DNA from: JAZKFT01 sp965246935
GTDB lineage: Bacteria; Bacteroidota; Bacteroidia; Chitinophagales; Chitinophagaceae
DNA length: 64,000 nt
Assembly: GCA_965246935.1 (NCBI GenBank)
Contig: CBDFGC010000001.1
Coordinates: forward strand, 558,001 to 622,000
Reading direction: 5' to 3'
Part shown: piece after piece, positions 1 to 7,043 of the stretch
Position numbering within the stretch: position 1 is the stretch's first letter
Layout: each line of letters opens with the position of its first letter
The notes under the pieces: generated by a model
What the model was told of the DNA's origin: nothing
Seen by the model: only the letters and a program-made list of their open reading frames with translations
Database searches by the model: none
Translations under genes and position numbers: made by a program

Positions 1-700
1 GGGCTACTTGTGAGTCTACAGTTGGAACACCGGATATATCCAGAATAGCAATTTCACTTTCGGTATCTACTATTTGCTGCAGCAGACTTTCCATTACAAT
101 CTGGGTACGGGCACTATCCAATGTACCTATAATAGGAAGGGCCAGTATATTATCCCAGATACGGATAACCGGTGTTGAAATTTCCGAGATTTCTTCCGTT
201 TGCCGTTGAATTATTTCTTCTCTTCCTTTTATGAAAGTTTCAAAACTGGTAATGATTAAGTTATCCATCAGCCTGTTAATCTTCACTGTTTCCTGATATA
301 AAGAAACAGGTTCATCCACCAGCTCTTCATTCAGCGCTTCAATCAAAGCTTCCTTCAGACTAATTACAAACATGCCTGTTTCACGGGGGGTGTAACCCTG
401 GCGTGCCCGGTCGGCCGATAGTTGGGTCAGTAATTTAATCAACGGGTCTAACGAAGGAGATGCTATGTTCTCAAACCCGCCCTGGGTAAGGCTTTCAAGC
501 AGGCAGTTTACCAATTCTTCTGATTGCGAACGGAACTCTTCATTACTCATCAAATCATCCCTGAAGTTTGCATCTGCGATCTGGTGCTTTGTCCAGGAAT
601 TAATGATCTGATTTTTTTTCTTATGTAATATCCGGGCAGTTTCGGATGGCATTAATGGGAGGTATTTCAGCCAAATGTATGCGTTTCGACCGATTTTCAT
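1..700 (-). CDS. RsbR-type STAS-domain stressosome regulator (partial, C-terminus cut)
   Basis: Reading the minus strand from an ATG at 700 gives an open frame of 233 codons that runs off the window start. The N-terminal part (about residues 1-150) is all-helical and looks like the RsbR N-terminal sensor region. It is followed by the opening of a STAS domain with the family signatures ALPIIGTLDSARTQ and ILDISGVPTVDSQVA. RsbR proteins form stressosomes with RsbS and RsbT and are phosphorylated at Ser/Thr in these two signatures. The remaining STAS residues and any rsbS/rsbT neighbours lie outside the window. It is transcribed divergently from the SDR gene at 807. The family call is firm; the signal sensed is unknown. 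Confidence 0.85.
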   Translation of the reverse strand, partial: MKIGRNAYIWLKYLPLMPSETARILHKKKNQIINSWTKHQIADANFRDDLMSNEEFRSQSEELVNCLLESLTQGGFENIASPSLDPLIKLLTQLSADRARQGYTPRETGMFVISLKEALIEALNEELVDEPVSLYQETVKINRLMDNLIITSFETFIKGREEIIQRQTEEISEISTPVIRIWDNILALPIIGTLDSARTQIVMESLLQQIVDTESEIAILDISGVPTVDSQVA

Positions 701-806
701 CTGTTTAAGTTGGAGATGTAGATTGTTCCGCAAATTATTTATCCGTTACTTCTTTCATGGCATTGTATTAGCTTTCCTGCTGCCATTATCATTTTAAATT
801 TTCACC

Positions 807-1538
807 ATGCGGTTTAGCAATAAAGTATGTTTGGTTACAGGCGCAGGGTCAGGTATCGGCCGTGCCACGGCTGTACAATTAGCAGCGGAGGGTGGCCTGG
901 TGGCAGTGATAGACTATAGCGAAACAGGCGGACAGGAAACGGTTGAGCTGATTACAAAAGCAGGTGGTACAGCCATCTTTAGTAAAACCGATGTAGGAAT
1001 TGAATCCGAAGTACAGGCATCAGTAGATATGGCCATCCAAAAATGGGGGCGTATTGATGTTGTAATTAACGATGCTGCGATTATGACTTTTGACAAGCTG
1101 GTAGATCTGCCTACTGAAAAATGGGACCATGTGATGAATGTGAATTTGCGGGCCATATTTTTATACACTAAATTTTGTGTGCCGCATATGCCTCCCGGTA
1201 GTTCTTTTGTTGACATTAGCTCGGTGCATGCACACGAAACTACTCCTAATGTAATACCTTATGCCAGCACCAAAGGTGGCATGGAGGCCTTTGTACGCGG
1301 CGCCAGTCAGGAATATGCTACTGAGGGAATCCGTTTTAATTGTGTAGCACCGGGTGCGGTGGATACGCCGATGTTGCGCAACAATCCTAACATAAAGGAC
1401 GGGGCCGAAAAGCTGACCGGGATTGTTGGCAAACCGGAAGAACTTGCTGCGGCAATATGTTTTATGGCATCTTCCGAAGCAAGCTATATTAATGGTACCA
1501 CGCTGGTAGCAGATGGCGGAAGACTGGATATATTGTAA
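807..1538 (+). CDS. SDR-family NAD(P)-dependent oxidoreductase
   Basis: This 243-residue protein is a classical short-chain dehydrogenase. It has the cofactor glycine motif TGAGSGIG (residues 11-18), an acidic residue at the end of strand 2 (D36) that favours NAD over NADP, the catalytic Asn in NVN (N111), the Ser in DISS (S138/S139), and the YASTK motif (Y152, K156). The usual NNAG is NDAA here. The C-terminal DGG motif is present. Substrate cannot be assigned; the best resemblance is to glucose-1-dehydrogenase or FabG-type enzymes. A GH1-like glycosidase follows on the same strand after 188 bp, so a sugar or glycoside substrate is plausible but only inferred. Confidence 0.9.
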   Translation: MRFSNKVCLVTGAGSGIGRATAVQLAAEGGLVAVIDYSETGGQETVELITKAGGTAIFSKTDVGIESEVQASVDMAIQKWGRIDVVINDAAIMTFDKLVDLPTEKWDHVMNVNLRAIFLYTKFCVPHMPPGSSFVDISSVHAHETTPNVIPYASTKGGMEAFVRGASQEYATEGIRFNCVAPGAVDTPMLRNNPNIKDGAEKLTGIVGKPEELAAAICFMASSEASYINGTTLVADGGRLDIL

Positions 1539-1539
1539 C

Positions 1540-1711
1540 GTGAATCATGAATCGTCAATACTTTATGCGGTGTTTCAATTGTTCACCTAATACTCCTTAT
1601 TTATCCTTTTTAACCACATTTCCATAATTGCCTTCTTTTACAATTATTATTATAGCCTGAAGTTCATTTATTTACGGTTCTCATTCACCATTCACGATTG
1701 ACGATTCACGA
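1540..1711. repeat. Inverted copies of a short ATTCACGATT-type repeat
   Basis: Between the SDR and GH1 genes, a copy reading GTGAATCATGAATCGTCAAT (1542-1561) faces copies in the opposite orientation (ATTCACGATTGACGATTCAC, about 1690-1709). The two can pair as a long imperfect hairpin. The same repeat appears inside mfd at 21023-21049. No gene is visible between the arms. Confidence 0.6.
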
Positions 1712-1726
1712 ACATTATTCACCATT

Positions 1727-2926
1727 ATGCTTACCCATAAGTTTATGTTTGCTACCGGGATAGAAAATAGTTACCCGGTAATTGCACTGCCCGATGGTAA
1801 TTTGAAACGAGTGGACGAAATGGAAAAAACCGGTCATTACGAGCATTGGGAAACAGATCTGGAACTGGTGCAATCGCTGAACATTCCATTTTTACGCTAT
1901 GGCCCGGCCTATTATAAAACACATACCGCTCCTGGCAAATATGATTGGGGTTTTACAGACCAGGCTTTTAAAAAACTGACTGAATTAAACATTACTCCAA
2001 TAATAGATTTATGCCATTTTGGAGTGCCCGATTGGATCGGTAATTTTCAGAACCCTGAGTTCCCTGCTTACTTTGCGGAATATGCACTTGCATTTGCCAG
2101 TCGTTTCCCTGAACAGCAGTATTATACCCCTATCAATGAGATCTTTATTGCGGCCACTTTCTCTGCTCTTTATGGCTGGTGGAATGAGCGGCTTACCAGT
2201 GAAACATCTTTTGTAAACGCATTAAAGAATATTTGCAAAGCAAATGTGCTGGCCATGCAAGCTATTTTACAGGTGCAGCCGTCTGCTATTTTTATACAAA
2301 GTGAATCTTCCGAATTTTTTCACCCGGCGAATCCGGACGCTCAGGAAATTGCTGATTTTTTAAATGAGAAACGCTTTCTTTCGTTAGACCTTACGTATGG
2401 ATACCCTGTGAGCATAACTATGTACGAATATTTATTGTCAAACGGCATGACAAAAGAAGAATACCATTGGTTTGCTAAAAATCAGGTAAAAGCAAGTTGC
2501 ATTATGGGTAATGATTATTATATAACAAACGAACACCTGGTAAAACCAGATGGAAGCACATCTGCTTCGGGTGAAGTATTCGGATATTATGTAATTACAC
2601 ATCAGTATTATAGCCGGTATAAATTACCGGTAATGCATACCGAAACGAACCGATGGGAGCCTGACGCCGTGTCTTGGCTATATAAAGAATGGGCGAATGT
2701 GCACCAGCTAAAACGGGATGGCGTACCGATCGTGGGATTTACCTGGTATAGCTTACTTCACCAGGTAGACTGGGATACCGCCTTGCAGATTGATGCCGGC
2801 CAAATAAATCCGCTGGGGCTTTTTGATCTGGATAGAAGAATAATGCCGGTAGGAAAAGCGTATAAGAAATTAATCAGCCAGTGGCAACCCGTGCTCGCTG
2901 CTGAAAGCTACGGGCTTAACTATTAA
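1727..2926 (+). CDS. Family 1-like glycoside hydrolase (clan GH-A)
   Basis: This 399-residue enzyme lacks a signal peptide and so is probably cytoplasmic. The acid/base Glu is in TPINEIF (E138) and the nucleophile Glu in MHTETNRW (E306), spaced as in GH1 beta-glycosidases; WYSLLHQVDWD near the C-terminus fits the aglycone and substrate-binding end of the barrel. At about 400 residues it is shorter than a typical 450-480 residue GH1 enzyme and belongs to a divergent branch. The SDR gene upstream may be co-transcribed, but the 188-bp gap holds repeats. Substrate is not predictable from sequence. Confidence 0.8.
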   Translation: MLTHKFMFATGIENSYPVIALPDGNLKRVDEMEKTGHYEHWETDLELVQSLNIPFLRYGPAYYKTHTAPGKYDWGFTDQAFKKLTELNITPIIDLCHFGVPDWIGNFQNPEFPAYFAEYALAFASRFPEQQYYTPINEIFIAATFSALYGWWNERLTSETSFVNALKNICKANVLAMQAILQVQPSAIFIQSESSEFFHPANPDAQEIADFLNEKRFLSLDLTYGYPVSITMYEYLLSNGMTKEEYHWFAKNQVKASCIMGNDYYITNEHLVKPDGSTSASGEVFGYYVITHQYYSRYKLPVMHTETNRWEPDAVSWLYKEWANVHQLKRDGVPIVGFTWYSLLHQVDWDTALQIDAGQINPLGLFDLDRRIMPVGKAYKKLISQWQPVLAAESYGLNY

Positions 2927-3127
2927 TAAAAAACAGGCAATAGACAACAGGCAATAAGCAAAAATTAACGCTGGGAAAAAAAGTTGAAATTCGTTGTAAA
3001 TTTTGCCTTTTATGCCATCTCATCTGCCAATTATGTTAAACTGTATATTTAGTCATTATTATAACTCTTACTATTTTATTTATAATTATTAGTTGCATAT
3101 TGCTAATTGCATATCGCCTTTTTTATT

Positions 3128-4339
3128 ATGAATCCATCTACACCATTTATCATACGGCTTAGCCATAGCCTCCTGAGCATCGCACTTATTTTACTGCTTA
3201 TGTACCTGGGGCATACCATATTAGTGCCACTTGCATTTGCCAGCCTGCTGTGCATATTGCTAATGGGGCCTTGTAATTTTTTGGAAAGGCATAAATTTCC
3301 AAAAGGTGTTGCTGCATTACTCTCGGTATTAGCAGCAATTATTATTGTAGGCGTTGTATTCTATTTTATATCAACTCAAATCATTGGTTTCCGGGACGAC
3401 CTGCCCAAAGTAGCCCATGAATTATATGTTGGGATTCAGGATCTGCAGGTATGGGTGCAGAAAAAATTTCATATAAGTGCACATGTTATGAAGAATTACC
3501 TGGATTCAGCCACATCCGAAACATTGTCACAGACTACTTCATTGGTTGGCAGTACCTTTTCTACACTTTCCAGTACCCTTATTTATATGGTGCTAATTCC
3601 AATATATACATTCCTGCTACTGCTGTACCGTAAAATGGTTGTCAGTTTTTTGGTTAAAAGTTTTACCCCAACACATACACCGGTTGTACATGGCATTCTT
3701 ACTAAAACAAAATCGGTAATGAAGGGCTATATCGTAGGGCTATGCATCGAAATGGTAATCGTTGCAATGATGTGTTTTTTAGGCTTTACACTGTTAGGTG
3801 TGCAGTATGCATTATTACTGGCCGTATTAGCGGCTGTGTTAAACCTAATTCCTTACCTGGGTATCTTTACAGCAGCACTATTAAGCATGCTTATCACTTT
3901 TGCTACCGGTAGTGGCGGCACCACATTAGGTGCAGGTATCGTATTGTTTGTGGTTCATTTAATAGACAGCAATTTTTTACTGCCAAAAGTAGTAGGATCC
4001 AAAGTTAAAATCAATGCATTAGTTACACTGCTGGCTGTACTCGTAGGCAATGCATTATGGGGACTACCGGGCATGTTTTTATCCATCCCGATTGTAGCCA
4101 TTTTAAAAGTAATATTCGATAGTGTTGAAACGCTTAGCGCCTGGGGATTTATACTGGGTGATGAGATTATTGTAAACAAGCCAGCCAACCTGGCGGTATT
4201 AAAAAAGAATTGGCCAAAACCAAGGTTTGGAAACAGGAATCAACATGCAAGAGGAACCGGTCCAAAAATAGTTACGCCTGTAGAAACTGTTGCCACAGAA
4301 AAGCCGGTAATTGTAAACAAACCAGAAACACTGGAATAA
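3128..4339 (+). CDS. AI-2E family transporter (PerM-like permease)
   Basis: This is a polytopic inner-membrane protein of about 403 residues in the AI-2E/PerM (UPF0118) family. Hydrophobic helices cluster near residues 10-45 and 55-85, then after a soluble stretch near 150-175, and again in the C-terminal half. The motifs NLIPYLGIF and DSNFLLPKVVGSKVKINAL match the family. The frame is open to a TTG at 3107, but the ATG at 3128 gives the natural N-terminus MNPSTPF and is preferred. Members export autoinducer-2 or act as ion/H+ antiporters; which applies here is unknown. The hydrophilic tail after residue 350 is not conserved. Confidence 0.88.
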   Translation: MNPSTPFIIRLSHSLLSIALILLLMYLGHTILVPLAFASLLCILLMGPCNFLERHKFPKGVAALLSVLAAIIIVGVVFYFISTQIIGFRDDLPKVAHELYVGIQDLQVWVQKKFHISAHVMKNYLDSATSETLSQTTSLVGSTFSTLSSTLIYMVLIPIYTFLLLLYRKMVVSFLVKSFTPTHTPVVHGILTKTKSVMKGYIVGLCIEMVIVAMMCFLGFTLLGVQYALLLAVLAAVLNLIPYLGIFTAALLSMLITFATGSGGTTLGAGIVLFVVHLIDSNFLLPKVVGSKVKINALVTLLAVLVGNALWGLPGMFLSIPIVAILKVIFDSVETLSAWGFILGDEIIVNKPANLAVLKKNWPKPRFGNRNQHARGTGPKIVTPVETVATEKPVIVNKPETLE

Positions 4340-4488
4340 GTGCCGGTAACAAAATGAATGCATGTTATAAAATCAAATTCCACGTGTCAGCTACATCATT
4401 GAAAATGGCATTGTAACACTTGTACGTTTATTTTAATAACCTCGTAAGTTTAATTTATTCAACATTTGCTGTTGTCCGTTCACCATCA

Positions 4489-5097
4489 TCATTCTTCCCA
4501 TTCGCCTTTACCCTGACGTACCAATAATAATTCGTCGCCGGTACAGTCAACAATCGTTGACGGAATCATACCGCCGATACCACCATCAATTACAAAATCT
4601 ACCAGTTTACCAAACTTCTCCTGCATCAATTCCGGATCGGTATACTCTTCCACCATATCGCCGGGCAACGATGCGCTGAGTATCGGGCGGCCTAATTCTT
4701 CCACAATGGCACAGGCAATTTTATTGTCGGGTATGCGTAAGCCAATCGTTGATTTTTTACTCTCTAATAATTTAGGTACTTGTTTGCTGGCAGGTAAAAT
4801 AAAGGTATAAGGGCCTGGCAGGTAGTTTTTCAGTAACCGGTAGATGGGTGTGCTGATACTTTTGGTGTACTTGCTTAGGTCGCTGAGGTCGTGGCAGATA
4901 AAAGACATTTGAGCTTTATGCGGGTCTACGTTTTTGATGCGGCAAATCTGCTCTACTGCTTTGGGATGTGTAATATCGCATCCAAGGCCGTAAATGGTAT
5001 CGGTTGGGTAAATGATGATACCACCGTTCTGCAGGCTTTCGACTACCTGCTTTATCAGCCGTGGCTGGGGGTTATCGGGGTGAATATTTATCAGCAA
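4489..5097 (-). CDS. L-threonylcarbamoyladenylate synthase (Sua5/YrdC/YciO)
   Basis: This 202-residue YrdC-domain protein makes threonylcarbamoyl-AMP from Thr, bicarbonate and ATP, the first step of the tRNA t6A37 modification. Signatures are YPTDTIYGLG (residues 30-39), the KNVDPHKAQMSF region, LPGPYTFILPA, GLRIPDN, and the SASLP and STIVDC segments. There is no Sua5 C-terminal domain, so it is of TsaC/YciO length. The start appears to be TTG at 5097; no in-frame ATG lies nearby. A TsaC role is most likely, but YciO-type paralogues share these motifs. Confidence 0.88.
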   Translation of the reverse strand: MLINIHPDNPQPRLIKQVVESLQNGGIIIYPTDTIYGLGCDITHPKAVEQICRIKNVDPHKAQMSFICHDLSDLSKYTKSISTPIYRLLKNYLPGPYTFILPASKQVPKLLESKKSTIGLRIPDNKIACAIVEELGRPILSASLPGDMVEEYTDPELMQEKFGKLVDFVIDGGIGGMIPSTIVDCTGDELLLVRQGKGEWEE

Positions 5098-5100
5098 AAG

Positions 5101-5362
5101 ATATGAATTATGAGTGATGAGATATGAGAGATAAGATATGAACTATGAGATATGCGTTCTCAAGTCATATTTTGGACATTCGGAAAATTTAAGTCGCAAA
5201 AATACAAAACGCCGTTTCGCTATTTGAGAATTTCGCTTAAAAATCTATCACGATTGGAATGCACCCCATCATTGCAGGAGTATCTCATAACTCATCTCTC
5301 ATAACTTTTATCTTCTAAAAAGGGCATCATTGCAGGAGCATTTCGTAATTCATATCTTATCT
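5101..5362. repeat. ATGAGATATGAG-type simple repeats in opposing orientation
   Basis: Tandem units such as GATATGAGAGATAAGATATG (5120-5139) are matched in reverse complement by CTCATAACTCATCTCTCATA (5284-5303) and TTCATATCTTATCT (5349-5362). Together they could form long imperfect stems. The stretch holds no gene. It separates the Sua5 gene from the terminator of the tRNA-shaped RNA. Confidence 0.55.
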
Positions 5363-5366
5363 AAAC

Positions 5367-5395
5367 AAAAAAGGCACCTGCCAAAGCAGATACCT
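5367..5395 (-). terminator. Rho-independent terminator of the tRNA-shaped RNA
   Basis: On the minus strand a 10-bp stem (AGGTATCTGC with GCAGGTGCCT, two G-U pairs) closes a TTTG loop and is followed directly by a T run. It lies about 30 nt past the 3' end of the tRNA-shaped RNA, on the same strand. It is therefore the obvious end of that transcript. Confidence 0.85.
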
Positions 5396-5424
5396 TAATT
5401 GTAAAATTCATACAAACCAAAAAG

Positions 5425-5622
5425 CTGTAGGGGGAGGGCTCGAACCTCCACGGAGTAGTTAGCCGCTGCACACATTGATTGGATAGCGAACCCAAACAGA
5501 CTAAAAGTGGTCAACCCTAGTCGGTCCTGCTGCAGACAGGATCGGCGTTATGCAGTGTTTATCCCGGATTCTCCACCCTCGAGACAAGAGGGCATGTCTG
5601 CCAAAAATTTCATCACCCCACA
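5425..5622 (-). ncRNA. tRNA-shaped structured RNA with a 115-nt insertion in the variable arm
   Basis: The minus strand folds as a full cloverleaf. The acceptor stem is 7 bp (TGTGGGG with CCCTACA, one G-U), followed by T8 and G9. The D arm has a 3-bp stem ATG/CAT and a leucine-tRNA-like loop holding GG. The anticodon arm is CCCTC/GAGGG around the loop TTGTCTC. A 5-bp variable-arm stem (TGGAG/CTCCG) abuts the T arm GGAGG-TTCGAGC-CCTCC, which is directly adjacent to the acceptor strand. The variable arm carries 115 nt (5456-5570) with hairpins TCCTG/CAGGA, GACTA/TAGTC and TTGGG/TCCAA, apparently closed by CTGCA/TGCAG. Discriminator is G; CCA is not encoded. The formal anticodon is GUC in a Leu/Ser-type body with an unusual U37. 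It is not a recognisable tmRNA, SRP RNA, RNase P RNA or group I intron-bearing tRNA. The structure is seen directly; its function is unknown. Confidence 0.7.
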
Positions 5623-5734
5623 ATAGAAAGCACTTCCTTTACAAAAAGAGAACAAATCGTCACACCTGTTTTTTGCCGGTGCAATATTAGGTAAATTCTA
5701 CTTTTACCGCCAAACTTTCTAAAGGTTTTATAAA

Positions 5735-5742
5735 TAATTTTG
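5735..5742 (+). promoter_or_regulatory. Candidate -7 box (TAATTTTG) for the Lrp gene
   Basis: TAATTTTG matches the Bacteroidota TAnnTTTG -7 consensus and lies 55 bp upstream of the Lrp-type start codon. I see no clear -33 TTTG at the right distance, so this is a motif match only. Confidence 0.35.
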
Positions 5743-5797
5743 ATTTTGTAAAATATTTTCCCAATTTTGTTTGATAATCTTCAAAACCCAATTGCCA

Positions 5798-6265
5798 ATG
5801 GCTGGAAAACCAACCCTTGATAAACTTGACTACCAGATTATTCATGAAATGATGGATAATGCAGAAATTTCATATGCTGACCTGGGTAAAAAGCTGTTTG
5901 TAAGTGGCGGCACCATCCATGTGCGTATCAAAAAGCTATACGAAATGGGCATTGTAAAAGGCACCCGCCTGTCGGTTGACGTTAAACAGTTGGGCTACGA
6001 TGTAATTGCCTTTATTGGTATTTACCTGGAAAAAAGCAGTTTGTACGATACGGTAGCAAAAGACCTGAAAAAAATTCCTGAACTGGTACGCCTGAATTAT
6101 ACCACCGGCAACTACAGCATGTTTGCCGAAATTGTTTGTAAAGACATCAACCAGCTTCGGTTTGTGTTGCATGATACATTGCAAAAAATCAAAGGAATTG
6201 AACGTACCGAAACGCTGATTTCGCTGGAAGAAAGCTTTTCGAGAAATGTGCAGGTAACGCAGTAA
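5798..6265 (+). CDS. Lrp/AsnC family transcriptional regulator
   Basis: This 155-residue protein has an N-terminal winged helix-turn-helix (residues about 8-60, with LDKLDYQIIHEMMDNAEISY and GGTIHVRIKKLYEMGIV) and a C-terminal RAM/AsnC ligand-binding domain (about 70-150) with the usual alternating hydrophobic strands. Lrp-type proteins form octamers and respond to amino acids. The frame can be extended to a TTG at 5771, but ATG at 5798 gives the family-like start MAGKPTLDKLD. It is divergent from the tRNA-shaped RNA, with the two 5' ends about 175 bp apart. Regulation of that neighbour is possible but only inferred. Confidence 0.9.
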   Translation: MAGKPTLDKLDYQIIHEMMDNAEISYADLGKKLFVSGGTIHVRIKKLYEMGIVKGTRLSVDVKQLGYDVIAFIGIYLEKSSLYDTVAKDLKKIPELVRLNYTTGNYSMFAEIVCKDINQLRFVLHDTLQKIKGIERTETLISLEESFSRNVQVTQ

Positions 6266-6410
6266 ATGGCCGTTTAAAGTTCAAAGTTTAAGGTTTAAAG
6301 TTCTGCGGATTAAACAGGATTACCCGTTTTTAACTTCCCTTTTTTATAACAGGTAAAGAGCCCTCTACTTATGAAATTGTCTGTTAGATAGCACTATCAA
6401 GAATAAGCTT

Positions 6411-6998
6411 TTAGTTTTCTAATTGTGTGTTATTGTGAGTGAAGTCTTTCCCCGTTATATCATGTAGCATACGCTCAATTTGCTCAAAGTCCCAGCTAAA
6501 GATATTTTCGCCGAATTTTATTGTTTTGCCTTCATAGTCAAACGCAATTTTAGCATCACCATGCATTTCGTTTATTACTTTTTGCTGTGTTTCAAAACCT
6601 AAATAGTCAAAACTTTGACCAGCTAACGGATGCTTTGTTATTTCAGGTTTATCAAGATGGCGGAGATTGGTAATTATATTAACATGGTATGAGTTATTTT
6701 TTCCGGATAGCAAACCAGATTTAAGTATTGTTAGTGTGTTTTCGTTTACAACTAATTTTTCGGTTTGTAAAGCTTTATTTATAAACCGATAGCCTGCCAG
6801 GAGGTAAACGCCTACTAACACTATTACAAGAATTGTGATACCAATGTTATTACCAAACGACGAACCAGCCATATTCGCAAATGCAATTGCAATACCAGTG
6901 AAAACAGCAAAGTAGATGATGTTTAAAATTTTTGCTCTTGTATCGAATGCTTTGGAAAGTATAATTATTTTTCCTCCTGGGTATTCTTGTATATCCAT
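6411..6998 (-). CDS. Hypothetical membrane protein with two N-terminal helices
   Basis: This is a 195-residue protein that I do not recognise. After a short soluble start (MDIQEYPGGKIIIL), two hydrophobic helices near residues 25-45 and 52-70 form a hairpin, followed by a soluble, strand-rich domain of about 120 residues. That arrangement resembles bacterial PH-like or DUF304-type membrane proteins, but no firm motif supports this. It lies 45 bp downstream of feoB on the same strand and could share its transcript. The region downstream (6266-6410) contains only GTTTAAAGTTC-type simple repeats. Confidence 0.7.
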   Translation of the reverse strand: MDIQEYPGGKIIILSKAFDTRAKILNIIYFAVFTGIAIAFANMAGSSFGNNIGITILVIVLVGVYLLAGYRFINKALQTEKLVVNENTLTILKSGLLSGKNNSYHVNIITNLRHLDKPEITKHPLAGQSFDYLGFETQQKVINEMHGDAKIAFDYEGKTIKFGENIFSWDFEQIERMLHDITGKDFTHNNTQLEN

Positions 6999-7043
6999 AC
7001 CTATTGTGCCCTGATTTTGAACACCATGCTAAAGTACAGGCTT

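Noticed and set aside
4210..4416. Small basic plus-strand protein
   Set aside because: It overlaps the end of the AI-2E transporter in another frame and has no features of its own.
5425..5622. tmRNA (ssrA)
   Set aside because: It has a complete D stem and anticodon stem, is only 198 nt, and no tag reading frame ending in Ala-Ala is present; one short frame ends in NTA, which does not fit.
5425..5622. tRNA-Leu with a group I intron
   Set aside because: The insertion is in the variable arm, not the anticodon loop, is about half the minimum size, and lacks the conserved core elements.
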